Shown piece by piece: positions 8,174 through 15,909 of a DNA stretch of 64,000 bases; position 1 is the first letter of the stretch, and the number at the start of each line of letters is the position of its first letter. The DNA is from JACPFV01 sp038043245 (GTDB lineage Bacteria > Pseudomonadota > Gammaproteobacteria > Nevskiales > Nevskiaceae): assembly GCA_038043245.1 (NCBI GenBank), contig JBBTCH010000008.1, positions 1-64,000 of the forward strand, given 5' to 3'. Both the position numbers and the translations under genes were made by a program. A model generated the notes under the pieces. That model worked only from the letters and a program-made list of their open reading frames with translations. It made no database searches and was not told the DNA's origin.

Positions 8174-9865
8174 GTGCGCCGCATCCCCTTCTTGCAGACC
8201 CCGGCCCTGGCCCTGTTGCTGGTCAGCGTCAGTTCGTGGGCAGCCGAAGCCGCGGTGCCCGCGTCGCAGCGCTTTGATTCGCCTGCCGCCGCCGCACAGT
8301 TCCATATTCTGGCCGGCGAGCTGGCGGCGCAACGCAACCAGCCGCTGGAAGCCGCTGCGCAGCTGCTGAAAGCGCTGGACTACACCGACGACGTCGAGCT
8401 GGCGCAGCGCGCCTCCCTGCTGGCCTTTGCCGGTAACGACCCCGCGCTGACGCTTAAAGCCAGTACACGTTGGCTGCAACTGGACCCGAACAATCTGGAG
8501 CCGCGCGAGATTCTGCTGCGCTCGGCACTGAGCCTGAACCGCACCAGTGAAGCCGAAGAACAGGCGAAGGCGATCGTCGAGGGTCATGCCGGCGGCGAGG
8601 ACGAAGGACTGCGCCATGTCGCGCTGCTGCTGTCACAGGACAGGGCTGCTGAAAACGCGGCGATGCAGCTGATGCAGACTCTGCAGAAACTCTGGCCGGA
8701 ACGGCCGGCCGCGCTCTACGCGCAGGGCATCCTGGCGATGCGCTTCGCGCGCTACGAACAGGCGGAAGCGTCTGCGCGCGCAGCGCTCAAGCTCGACGAC
8801 GCGTCAGAGGACGCGCGATTGCTGTTGCTGGGTGCACAGGTCAAGCGCGGATTGCTGGAGGACGCGGATGAAACCGCCGACCAGCTGATCGCTGTCGGAC
8901 AAGATGAAACCGAGCTGCGGCTGGGCTACGTCAAGCTGCTGGTGGACGCGCAGCACGGCGATGCCGCGCGCAAGCAGCTCGAACGCATACGCGTGCTGCA
9001 ACCGGACAACGAAGAAGCGCAGTACGCCCTCGCCCTGCTGGCGATGGAGGGGCGCAATCTGGATGAGGCGGCTGCTTTGCTCGAACCCCTGGCCGCCAGC
9101 GATACGCTTGGCAACGACGTCGCGTTTTATCTCGGCGGCATCGCCCAACTGCAGCGTCGCTACGCCGATGCGCTGGTCTGGTACGAGAAAGTCAGCAGCG
9201 GCGGCAAGGCGCTGGATGCCCTGCTGCGCCGCGCCAGCATGCTGGCGCGGCTGGAACAGGTCGTCGAGGCGCGCAGCATTTTTGAAAACCTGCGCGAGCA
9301 GGCGCCGATGCTCGGCAGCCGCATCGACAGCGAAGAAGCCGGCATGTTGCTGGAGATCGGTCAGGCGACGGAAGCGCTGGCGGTGCTGGATCGCGCGCTC
9401 AAACTGTCCGTGAGCGATCTTGAACTGCTCTACGCGCGCTCGCTGGTCTACGAACGGCTCAAGCGCATCGAGCGCGCCGAGAACGACCTGCGCCGCATGC
9501 TCAAAGCCAATGCCGATGACGCCCGCGCACTTAATGCGCTCGGCTTCATGCTGACGGTGCACACCCAGCGCTTTGACGAAGCCAAGAAACTGCTGACGCG
9601 CGCACTGGAACTGACCCCCGACGACGCCGCCGTGATCGACAGCTACGGCTGGGTGCAATTCCGCACCGGAAAGACCCAGGACGCCAAAGTCACGCTGGAA
9701 AAAGCCTACGGCAAGCTCAAGGATTCCGAGATCGCCGCGCACCTCGGCGAAGTGCTGTGGACGCTTGGCGAAAAAGACCGCGCCCGCGAGATCTGGGACG
9801 CGGCGCTGGCCGAAGACCCTGAGCATCGCGTGCTGACGGAAACCATCAAGCGACTAGATAAGTGA
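8174..9865 (+). CDS. Exported tetratricopeptide-repeat protein upstream of lolB
   Basis: Periplasmic or membrane-tethered helical repeat protein of about 563 residues. The GTG at 8174 gives a normal signal peptide (PALALLLVSVSSWAAEA). An in-frame TTG at 8138 would add 12 residues and overlap a TATAGT -10-like box at 8141-8146, so I prefer 8174. TPR-type helix pairs run through the whole protein, for example the C-terminal segments ARALNALGFMLTVHTQRFDEA and DDAAVIDSYGWVQFRTGKT, with ALN.LGF and DS.GWV.F signatures typical of this family. The stop overlaps the lolB start (TGATG). Proteins of this type often precede lolB in gammaproteobacteria; their exact role is unknown. Confidence 0.85.
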   Translation: MRRIPFLQTPALALLLVSVSSWAAEAAVPASQRFDSPAAAAQFHILAGELAAQRNQPLEAAAQLLKALDYTDDVELAQRASLLAFAGNDPALTLKASTRWLQLDPNNLEPREILLRSALSLNRTSEAEEQAKAIVEGHAGGEDEGLRHVALLLSQDRAAENAAMQLMQTLQKLWPERPAALYAQGILAMRFARYEQAEASARAALKLDDASEDARLLLLGAQVKRGLLEDADETADQLIAVGQDETELRLGYVKLLVDAQHGDAARKQLERIRVLQPDNEEAQYALALLAMEGRNLDEAAALLEPLAASDTLGNDVAFYLGGIAQLQRRYADALVWYEKVSSGGKALDALLRRASMLARLEQVVEARSIFENLREQAPMLGSRIDSEEAGMLLEIGQATEALAVLDRALKLSVSDLELLYARSLVYERLKRIERAENDLRRMLKANADDARALNALGFMLTVHTQRFDEAKKLLTRALELTPDDAAVIDSYGWVQFRTGKTQDAKVTLEKAYGKLKDSEIAAHLGEVLWTLGEKDRAREIWDAALAEDPEHRVLTETIKRLDK

Positions 9866-10533
9866 TGAGTCTCGTCATTCCCGCGCAGGCGGGAATCCAA
9901 TTCTTCTCCCGATCCTTACGGCAACATTGGATTCCCGCCTGCGCGGGAATGACGTTTTTCATATCCGGCTGTGCGTTATGGCAGCCCGCGCAGATGCCGC
10001 CGCCACAAAGCTGGGCCAAGCGTCAGGCCGAACTCGCCAGCATCGTCAACTTCACCCTGCGCGGACGCATCTCCAGCAACGCAGCAACCGTGCCCAGCGC
10101 CAGCCTGTTCTGGCGCCAGATCGGCCCGGCGTTCGACGCGCAGGTCAGCGGTCCGTTCGGCGCCGGCGCCGTATCCATCAGTGGCACGCCAGAGGATGTC
10201 GAGCTGCGCAACTCGCAGGAAACTGTGCGTACGCCACAGCCTGAAGCCTGGCTGCGCGAGCGCGTCGGCTGGTCGCTGCCCATCCGCGGACTGCGCTACT
10301 GGATCATCGGGCTGCCGGCGCCGGGCACCTACGAAAATCTGGTCTGGGATGAGCGCGAGCGCATCGCCGTGTTGACGCAATCCGGCTGGACGCTGAAGTT
10401 CGAGCAATATCGCCTCGTCGAACAATGGGAACTGCCGCGTCTACTGGTGATGGAGCGCGGCGACCTGCGGGTCAAGTTCGTGATTGACGAGTGGCTGGAC
10501 CTGCCCACGTCCACGCCACCAGCATCGCTATAA
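9865..10533 (+). CDS. lolB: Outer-membrane lipoprotein insertase LolB with a repeat-derived N-terminus
   Basis: LolB receives lipoproteins from LolA and inserts them in the outer membrane. The mature part matches the family: WAKRQAELASIVNFTLRGRI, then the convex beta sheet (ISGTPEDVELRN, SLPIRGLRYWIIGLP, SGWTLKFEQY). The lipobox is FFISGC with Cys36 counted from ATG 9865 (GTG 9862 is an alternative). Residues 4-30 are encoded by a perfect 27-bp inverted repeat that recurs in related form elsewhere in the window (VIPAQAGIQ and WIPACAGMT). The repeat's second arm supplies most of the hydrophobic stretch (WIPACAGMTFFI) before the lipobox. The only other in-frame ATG before Cys36 (9949) leaves just seven residues before the Cys. 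The usual downstream ispE is absent. Confidence 0.87.
   Translation: MSLVIPAQAGIQFFSRSLRQHWIPACAGMTFFISGCALWQPAQMPPPQSWAKRQAELASIVNFTLRGRISSNAATVPSASLFWRQIGPAFDAQVSGPFGAGAVSISGTPEDVELRNSQETVRTPQPEAWLRERVGWSLPIRGLRYWIIGLPAPGTYENLVWDERERIAVLTQSGWTLKFEQYRLVEQWELPRLLVMERGDLRVKFVIDEWLDLPTSTPPASL
9873..9954. repeat. Perfect 27-bp inverted repeat at the lolB start (dRS3-like arms)
   Basis: Arms at 9873-9899 and 9928-9954 are exact reverse complements (CGTCATTCCCGCGCAGGCGG...). They are separated by 28 nt. Each arm contains ATTCCC-N8-GGGAAT, the consensus described for neisserial dRS3 repeats. The RNA would fold into a long hairpin beginning 8 nt after the lolB initiation codon. Confidence 0.9.
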
Positions 10534-10534
10534 T
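10529..10534 (+). promoter_or_regulatory. Putative -10 box for tRNA-Gln/prs
   Basis: A perfect TATAAT lies 13 bp upstream of the tRNA and overlaps the lolB stop codon. No good -35 hexamer is visible at 16-18 bp spacing, so this is a moderate call. Confidence 0.5.
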
Positions 10535-10546
10535 TCGCGCCGAAGT

Positions 10547-10621
10547 TGGGGAATCGCCAAGTGGTAAGGCAGCAGGTTTTGATCCTGCCATTCCTAGGTT
10601 CGAATCCTAGTTCCCCAGCCA
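10547..10621 (+). tRNA. tRNA-Gln (anticodon TTG)
   Basis: Acceptor arms TGGGGAA and TTCCCCA pair. The anticodon stem GCAGG/CCTGC encloses a loop with TTG, decoding CAA. The T arm contains GGTTCGAATCC, and a 3' CCA is encoded. It lies between lolB and prs, where ispE is found in many relatives. Confidence 0.96.
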
Positions 10622-10650
10622 CCTTTTCCTAACGACGACTGAGCGCCCTG

Positions 10651-11604
10651 ATGGCCGAAAACTCGATCATGCTGTTCTCTGGCAATGCCAACCCGCAGTT
10701 GGCGCAGGAGATCGCCGGTTATCTGAAACTGCCGCTGGGTCAGGCACTGGTCAACCGCTTCTCCGACGGCGAAAGTCAGATCGAGATCCACGACAACGCG
10801 CGCGGCCGCGACGTGTTCGTGATCCAGCCGACCTGCGCGCCGACCAACGACCATGTGATGGAACTGTGCATGATGCTGGACGCGCTCAAGCGCGCCAGCG
10901 CCGCGCGCATCACTGCTGTGATTCCCTACTTTGGCTACGCGCGGCAGGACCGCCGTATCCGCTCGGCGCGCGTGCCGATCTCGGCCAAGGTCGTCGCCGA
11001 CCTGATCGAGGCCGCCGGCGCCGACCGCGTGCTGACCGTGGACCTGCACGCTGACCAGATCCAGGGTTTCTTCGACATCCCGGTGGACAATGTCTATGCC
11101 AGCCCGATCCTGCTCGGCGACATCTGGCGGCAGAAGTACAACAACCTGATCGTGGTCTCGCCCGATGTCGGCGGCGTGGTACGCGCCCGCGCGCTGGCCA
11201 AGCGGCTCGACGACGCCGACCTCGCCATCATCGACAAACGCCGTCCCAAGGCCAACGAAGCCAAGGTGATGAACATCATCGGCGACGTGCGCGGCAAGTT
11301 CTGCGTGCTGCCCGACGACATCGTCGACACCGCCGGCACGCTGGGAATGGCCGCCAATGCACTGAAGGCCGAGGGCGCGGTGCGCGTCGTCGCCTACGTC
11401 ACCCATCCGGTGCTGTCCGGCCCGGCGGTCGCCAACATCAACAACTCGCAGTTGGACGAACTGGTCGTCACCGACACCATCCCACTGCGGCCCGACGCCG
11501 CTGCTTGCCCGAAGATCCGCCAGCTGCGCATCGGTAGCATGCTCGCCGAGACCATCCGCCGGATTGCAGCTGAGGAATCGGTCAGTTCGCTCTACGTGGA
11601 TTAA
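10651..11604 (+). CDS. prs: Ribose-phosphate pyrophosphokinase (PRPP synthase)
   Basis: Makes PRPP from ribose-5-phosphate and ATP for nucleotide, NAD, His and Trp synthesis. The 317-residue length is normal for class I enzymes. Visible motifs are FSDGESQIEIHDNARG near the N-terminus, the ATP-binding flexible loop region YFGYARQDRRIRS, VDLHADQIQGFFDIPVDN, and the PRPP-binding loop DDIVDTAGTL. ATG at 10651. The downstream gap holds hairpins but no strong U-tract terminator. Confidence 0.97.
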   Translation: MAENSIMLFSGNANPQLAQEIAGYLKLPLGQALVNRFSDGESQIEIHDNARGRDVFVIQPTCAPTNDHVMELCMMLDALKRASAARITAVIPYFGYARQDRRIRSARVPISAKVVADLIEAAGADRVLTVDLHADQIQGFFDIPVDNVYASPILLGDIWRQKYNNLIVVSPDVGGVVRARALAKRLDDADLAIIDKRRPKANEAKVMNIIGDVRGKFCVLPDDIVDTAGTLGMAANALKAEGAVRVVAYVTHPVLSGPAVANINNSQLDELVVTDTIPLRPDAAACPKIRQLRIGSMLAETIRRIAAEESVSSLYVD

Positions 11605-11797
11605 CCCGCGCGGGCGCTTTTTGGAAGCGTACTGATACATTTTTAGTATCGCCCGCTTCGCATTGGGTCCAAAAAGGGCCGGGGGAAACCCTCCCGGCGG
11701 GTGGCGGTAAGACCCTGTATTTCTCCCTCTCATTGGGTAGAATGCGCGCCCCTCACGGCTGGTCGCGGCCGCGAGTTAACCATCCACGGAGTTTTCA
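11605..11797 (+). promoter_or_regulatory. prs-rplY intergenic region with hairpins and a candidate rplY promoter
   Basis: Two stem-loops are visible: arms GCGGGCG (11610-11616) and CGCCCGC (11650-11656), and GCCGGG/CCCGGC at 11678-11698. A TAGAAT -10-like box is at 11738-11743, about 55 bp before the rplY start, with no clear -35. Whether the hairpins end prs transcription or form part of a leader cannot be told by eye. Confidence 0.4.
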
Positions 11798-12556
11798 ATG
11801 AAAGAATCATTTGTCGTGAACGCCGAAGTTCGCGCTGACATGGGCAAAGGTGCGAGCCGCCGCCTGCGTCGCACGGGCAAGGTGCCAGCCATCATCTACG
11901 GTGGCAAAGATCAACCCCAGCAGCTGTCGCTGAACCATCACGAGATGGCCAAGCATCTGGAGACCGAAGCGTTCTATTCGCACATCCTCACCGTGCAGAT
12001 GGGCGACAAGGTGCAGAAGGCGGTGGTCAAAGACATCCAGCGCCATCCGGCGCTGCCGATCCTGATGCACTTCGACTTCCAGCGCGTGTTCGACGACGTC
12101 GCCATTCGCATGCACGTACCGCTGCATTTCAAGGGCGCCGAAGTCGCGCCGGGCGTGAAGACCGACGGCGGCATCGTCGAGCACCACATGAACGAAGTCG
12201 AAGTCGAGTGCTTGCCGAAAGACCTGCCGGAATTCTTCGAGATCGATCTGTCGCAGATGAAACTCAACGAGTCGGTACATCTGTCCAGCATCAAGTTGCC
12301 GGCCGGTGTAACGCTAATCGACCTGCGCCACAAGAACGACCGCTCGGTCGCTGCAGTCCACATGCCGCGCGCCATCGTCGAGGAAGTCGCCGCGCCGGTG
12401 TCGGCCGAAGTGCCGGCCACCGCGCTCAAGACACCCGAAGGCGCTGCTGCTGCACCGGGCGCCGCTCCGGCTGCTGGAGCCAAACCCGGTGCCGCTCCTG
12501 CGGCTGCTGCGGGGGCAAAACCGGCCGAAGCCAAGAAGGACGACAAGAAGAAGTAA
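11798..12556 (+). CDS. rplY: 50S ribosomal protein L25, long Ctc-type form
   Basis: Binds 5S rRNA in the large subunit. The N-terminal L25 domain (RADMGKGASRRLRRTGKVPAI then IYGGKDQPQQLSLNH) is followed by the Ctc/TL5 C-terminal beta domain (GVKTDGGIVEHHMNEVEVEC, LPEFFEIDLS). The last about 50 residues are a low-complexity Ala/Pro/Lys tail (AAAPGAAPAAGAKPG...) ending DDKKK, longer than in most relatives. It is 252 residues in total. A good terminator follows at 12581. Confidence 0.95.
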   Translation: MKESFVVNAEVRADMGKGASRRLRRTGKVPAIIYGGKDQPQQLSLNHHEMAKHLETEAFYSHILTVQMGDKVQKAVVKDIQRHPALPILMHFDFQRVFDDVAIRMHVPLHFKGAEVAPGVKTDGGIVEHHMNEVEVECLPKDLPEFFEIDLSQMKLNESVHLSSIKLPAGVTLIDLRHKNDRSVAAVHMPRAIVEEVAAPVSAEVPATALKTPEGAAAAPGAAPAAGAKPGAAPAAAAGAKPAEAKKDDKKK

Positions 12557-12580
12557 AGCAATCGGCATTCAGCCAAAACA

Positions 12581-12609
12581 GAAGGCCGCGCAATGCGGCC
12601 TTCTTTTTT
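12581..12609 (+). terminator. Rho-independent terminator after rplY
   Basis: Nine-bp stem GAAGGCCGC/GCGGCCTTC with a 5-nt loop and a run of six T. It ends just before the pth start at 12623, so pth must be read through from rplY or have its own start within it. Confidence 0.88.
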
Positions 12610-12622
12610 AGAATTGCACCTT

Positions 12623-13207
12623 ATGTCTCCTTCCATTCGCCTCATCGTCGGCCTCGGCAACCCAGGCCGCGAGTACGCGCGCACGCGCCATAACGCCGGC
12701 TTCTGGTTTGCCGACGCACTGGCAGAAAAACATGGCGGTAGCTTTCGCACGGAATCGAAGTTCCGTGGCGAACTGGCGCAGGTGCGAATTGAAAACGAGA
12801 CTCTGCTGGTGTTGAAGCCTGCGACATTCATGAACAGCAGCGGAGAGTCGGTGCAGGCGCTGGCGGCGTTCCACAAACTCACGCCCGAGCAGATCCTGGT
12901 GGTGCACGACGAACTGGATCTGCCGATCGGGGCGGCGCGACTGAAAGCCGGCGGTGGCCACGGCGGCCACAACGGCCTGCGCAGCCTGCATCAGCATCTG
13001 GGCGAGGCTTACTTGCGCCTGCGCCTGGGCGTTGGTCATCCGGGGACAAAGGAGCGTGTGCACGGTTACCTAACCGACGAACGCACGCCTGCGGAAGAAG
13101 AAAATCTGATCCAGGCCGGTATCAAGGCCGCACTCAATGTGATGCCGGCGCTGGTCACCGGCGGCATTGAGAAAGCCATGCAGTTGCTGCACTCACAGAA
13201 GGAATAA
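12623..13207 (+). CDS. pth: Peptidyl-tRNA hydrolase
   Basis: Recycles prematurely released peptidyl-tRNA. It has 194 residues from ATG 12623 (MSPSIRLIVGLGNPGREYA); the frame is open 30 nt further upstream but that DNA is the terminator stem. The catalytic His is in RTRHNAGFWF (about residue 25). Asn in KPATFMNSSGESV and Asp/His in VVHDELDLP and GGHGGHNGLRSL are all present. It is two bases from ychF, so the pair is probably co-expressed. Confidence 0.96.
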   Translation: MSPSIRLIVGLGNPGREYARTRHNAGFWFADALAEKHGGSFRTESKFRGELAQVRIENETLLVLKPATFMNSSGESVQALAAFHKLTPEQILVVHDELDLPIGAARLKAGGGHGGHNGLRSLHQHLGEAYLRLRLGVGHPGTKERVHGYLTDERTPAEEENLIQAGIKAALNVMPALVTGGIEKAMQLLHSQKE

Positions 13208-13209
13208 CG

Positions 13210-14304
13210 ATGGGCATCAAATGCGGAATCGTCGGATTGCCGAACGTCGGCAAGTCCACCCTGTTCAATGCGCTGACCAAGGCGCAGATCGCGGCGGAGA
13301 ACTACCCGTTCTGCACGATCGACCCCAATGTCGGCATCGTGCCGGTGCCGGACACGCGGCTCGACGAACTCGCCGTCATCGTCAAGCCGCAGCGCACGCT
13401 GCCGGCGACGGTGGAATTCGTGGATATCGCCGGCCTCGTCGAAGGCGCCAGCGAAGGCAAGGGCAAGGGCAATGCGTTCCTCTCACACATCCGCGAAACC
13501 GACGCAATCGCACATGTCGTGCGCTGCTTCGTCGACGATGACGTTATCCACGTCATGGAGAAAGTGGATCCGATCCGCGACGCCGAGATCATCAACATGG
13601 AACTCGCGCTGGCCGACCTCGACGTCATCGCCAAGGCCACCGAACGCGCTGCCAAGAACGCCAAGACCGGCGCCAAGGAAGCCATCGCCAAACACGAACT
13701 GCTCAAGCGTATGCAGGCGCATCTCGATGCGGGCAACCCGGCGCGCTCACTCGCTCTGACCGCCGAGGAAAAACCGCAGTTTCGTGAGTTCAACCTCATC
13801 ACCCTCAAGCCGATGCTCTACATCGCCAACACCGACGAGGCTGGTTTGAAGAACGGCAACGAACTTCTGACCCAGGTGCGCGAGTACGCCACCAAGCAAA
13901 ATTCGGAAATCGTGCCGGTCTGCGCGGCGATCGAAGCCGAGATCTCCCAGCTCGAAGACGCCGACAAGCTGGATTTCCTGAAAGACCTCGGACTCACCGA
14001 GCCGGGCCTGAACCGCGTGATCCATGCGGCGTATCGCCTGCTGGGTTTACAGACCTACTTCACCGCCGGCGTGCAGGAAGTTCGCGCGTGGACGGTCAAA
14101 ACCGGCGCCACCGCGCCCAATGCCGCCGGCGTGATTCACACCGATTTCGAAAAAGGCTTCATCCGCGCCGAAGTCATCGGCTACGGCGACTACATCCAGT
14201 TCAAAGGCGAAGCAGGCGCGAAGGACGCTGGCAAATGGCGGCTCGAAGGCAAGGACTACATCGTGCAGGAAGGGGATGTCATGCATTTCCGCTTCAACGT
14301 TTAG
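13210..14304 (+). CDS. ychF: Ribosome-associated ATPase YchF (Obg family)
   Basis: Obg-family P-loop ATPase of 364 residues. G1 is GLPNVGKSTLFNALT, G3 is DIAGLVEGASEGKGKGNAFL, and the NxxE-type G4 (YIANTDEAG) replaces NKxD, as expected for YchF's ATP preference. The C-terminal TGS domain (LQTYFTAGVQEVRAWTVKTG, GFIRAEVIGYGDY) is intact. pth-ychF is a conserved pair. Confidence 0.97.
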   Translation: MGIKCGIVGLPNVGKSTLFNALTKAQIAAENYPFCTIDPNVGIVPVPDTRLDELAVIVKPQRTLPATVEFVDIAGLVEGASEGKGKGNAFLSHIRETDAIAHVVRCFVDDDVIHVMEKVDPIRDAEIINMELALADLDVIAKATERAAKNAKTGAKEAIAKHELLKRMQAHLDAGNPARSLALTAEEKPQFREFNLITLKPMLYIANTDEAGLKNGNELLTQVREYATKQNSEIVPVCAAIEAEISQLEDADKLDFLKDLGLTEPGLNRVIHAAYRLLGLQTYFTAGVQEVRAWTVKTGATAPNAAGVIHTDFEKGFIRAEVIGYGDYIQFKGEAGAKDAGKWRLEGKDYIVQEGDVMHFRFNV

Positions 14305-14344
14305 CCGTAAAATGTTCCTGATGCCATACCGCAGGAGTGCTTTC

Positions 14345-14842
14345 GTGAAAACCCAGCTGGCCCTGATACTAGCGTTCGCATTACAAATCACCCCAGCGGC
14401 AGCACAAACTCCCGCGCCGGAGACCCCGACCGAAGCCCAGCTATTGAAACAGCAGCTTGAGCTGCTGAAACAGCGCCTCGACGCGCTGGAAACCCAGAAT
14501 GCAGCTGCCGCCAAGGCCGCCGCCGAAGCGCAGGCCGCGGCCGCTGCTGCAACAGCAGAAGCCAAAGCCGCGACCGAAGCCGCCGCCGAAGCGATACCGC
14601 CCGAGCCGGCGCCCTACGTCGAGCCTTGGCTGCTCACTGAAAACTGGAAGAAAATCCTGCGCGGCAGCGACGAAAGCATCGTCAAAGGCCTGCTTGGTCG
14701 CCCTAACGACACCCAGATGGGCGCCGCGGGCAACACTTGGATCTATCAAGACCCTGAGCAACCCCAACTTGGGCGCGGCACCGTGCGGTTCGCCAAAGGC
14801 CGCGGCGCGATCGACTGGGAACCTCCGGCTTCGGCTCGCTGA
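14345..14842 (+). CDS. Exported coiled-coil protein of unknown function
   Basis: A 165-residue periplasmic protein. GTG at 14345 is chosen because AGGAG at 14332-14336 is well spaced and the start opens a clean signal peptide (KTQLALILAFALQITPAAAQ). Next comes a coiled coil (AQLLKQQLELLKQRLDALE) that runs into an Ala/Glu-rich helix. The C-terminal domain is WLLTENWKKILRGSDESI, LLGRPNDTQMGAAGNTWIYQ, which recalls the SmpA/BamE-like LGxP...TWxY pattern. Function unknown. It sits between ychF and a strong terminator. Confidence 0.72.
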   Translation: MKTQLALILAFALQITPAAAQTPAPETPTEAQLLKQQLELLKQRLDALETQNAAAAKAAAEAQAAAAAATAEAKAATEAAAEAIPPEPAPYVEPWLLTENWKKILRGSDESIVKGLLGRPNDTQMGAAGNTWIYQDPEQPQLGRGTVRFAKGRGAIDWEPPASAR

Positions 14843-14844
14843 AT

Positions 14845-14872
14845 AAAAAAGGGCCTTGCGGCCCTTTTTTAT
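14845..14872. terminator. Bidirectional terminator between convergent genes
   Basis: AAAAAAGGGCC-TTGC-GGCCCTTTTTT: A and T tracts flank a GC stem, so it can stop transcription from both sides. Confidence 0.9.
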
Positions 14873-14940
14873 TGGTCGGCGATGCGCTCAGGCTCCAGGC
14901 CGGGATGCATCTGAATGGCGGAAAACGGCACGGATGCGCT

Positions 14941-15339
14941 TCACTTCTGTTTGCCTGCGCTGCTCAGCAGTGCTGCCATGTGTTCTTGCACCTTTGTCAT
15001 CCCCTTGAGCGGCCGCAAAAGAACCTTGAAGTCCACGATCTGACCGCTGTCGTCCCAGCGGATCAGATCGACGCCGTTGATCACAATTCCGTCAATCTCG
15101 GATTCGAACTCCAGACAGGCGTCACGATCCCCGACGATCTCACGCACGTAGCGGAAATGATCATTCCCGATCACCTGCATGGCGCCACCGAGATAGAGCA
15201 TCACCATGTTTCTGCCGCGCTGTGGCGTGTGCAATATCGGCGACCAGAAAATCGAATCCGCGTGGAGCAGCGAACTCAGGGCCTTCACGTCGCGTGATTT
15301 CACGATCGCGTGCCAGGCTTCAATTACCTTGGGCTGCAT
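14941..15339 (-). CDS. NTF2-like / SnoaL-fold protein
   Basis: A 132-residue single-domain protein with the pattern of the NTF2-like superfamily: an N-terminal helix (VIEAWHAIVKSRDVKALSSL), the HADSIFWSP turn, and beta strands ending in VDLIRWDDSGQIVDFKVLLR. ATG 15339 is preceded by GAGGAG. Members range from isomerases to non-enzymatic proteins, so no reaction is assigned. It converges on the coiled-coil protein across a bidirectional terminator. Confidence 0.75.
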   Translation of the reverse strand: MQPKVIEAWHAIVKSRDVKALSSLLHADSIFWSPILHTPQRGRNMVMLYLGGAMQVIGNDHFRYVREIVGDRDACLEFESEIDGIVINGVDLIRWDDSGQIVDFKVLLRPLKGMTKVQEHMAALLSSAGKQK

Positions 15340-15468
15340 CGAGACTGTCTCCTCTTCTGACTGATGTCCACGCAAGGGATCGAAAACCTCCGGTCGGCAC
15401 CGTTTATATCCCCACCCCACTTAATCCAACCGATTAAGAATAGGGCACGAGGCCCCATTGTCATTGAC

Positions 15469-15561
15469 TGGCGGAGGGGAAGGGATTCGAACCCTTGATA
15501 CGCCTTTTGGACGTATACACGCTTTCCAGGCGTGCTCCTTCAACCGCTCGGACACCCCTCC
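15469..15561 (-). tRNA. tRNA-Ser (anticodon GGA)
   Basis: A 93-nt class II tRNA with CCA encoded. The acceptor GGAGGGG pairs with CCCCTCC, and the anticodon loop CTGGAAA sits between CACGC and GCGTG. A long variable arm (TATACGTCC...GGCGTAT) and the T arm GGGTTCGAATCCC are present. Confidence 0.96.
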
Positions 15562-15627
15562 GTAAACTGTCATCTCGCCGCTTTCGCGGTTGAATCTCCA
15601 AAAACTCGTAACGATGATTTTACCCGC

Positions 15628-15909
15628 TCAGGACTTGGGTTTGTCCTCAGGCAGCTGAAGTTTCGGCGGCAAATCAAGGCAACTCCACGTGTCTCCGCTT
15701 TGTTGACCAAAAGCCACCGGATTCTCCACGGGCGGCGGAATCCTCAGCGCGCCAGCCGACTCCTTCAATTCCAGGCCATCAACGCCCGTCAGTGGCGGAC
15801 GATCCCCCGCGGACTGGTAGCTCTGCGGACGACGGCAATGCGCATTGGACGCGCAGGCGGCGAGTTCCAGCACGCTTAACAGCAGCAGGAGCGAAGGCCC
15901 GTGTTTCAT
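15628..15909 (-). CDS. Small lipoprotein encoded after dapA
   Basis: A 93-residue lipoprotein: signal MKHGPSLLLLLSVLELAAC with lipobox LAAC (Cys19). The mature part is short and Pro-rich (RPPLTGVDGLELKESAGALR, then IPPPVENPVAFG). The dapA stop overlaps its ATG (ATGA). In other gammaproteobacteria the lipoprotein gene after dapA is bamC. This protein has only a size and composition reminiscent of BamC's unstructured N-terminus and lacks the two helix-grip domains, so BamC is not claimed. Confidence 0.7.
   Translation of the reverse strand: MKHGPSLLLLLSVLELAACASNAHCRRPQSYQSAGDRPPLTGVDGLELKESAGALRIPPPVENPVAFGQQSGDTWSCLDLPPKLQLPEDKPKS

Noticed and set aside
15628..15909. BamC (NlpB) after dapA
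   Set aside because: Position fits, but the protein is only 93 residues and lacks the folded BamC domains.
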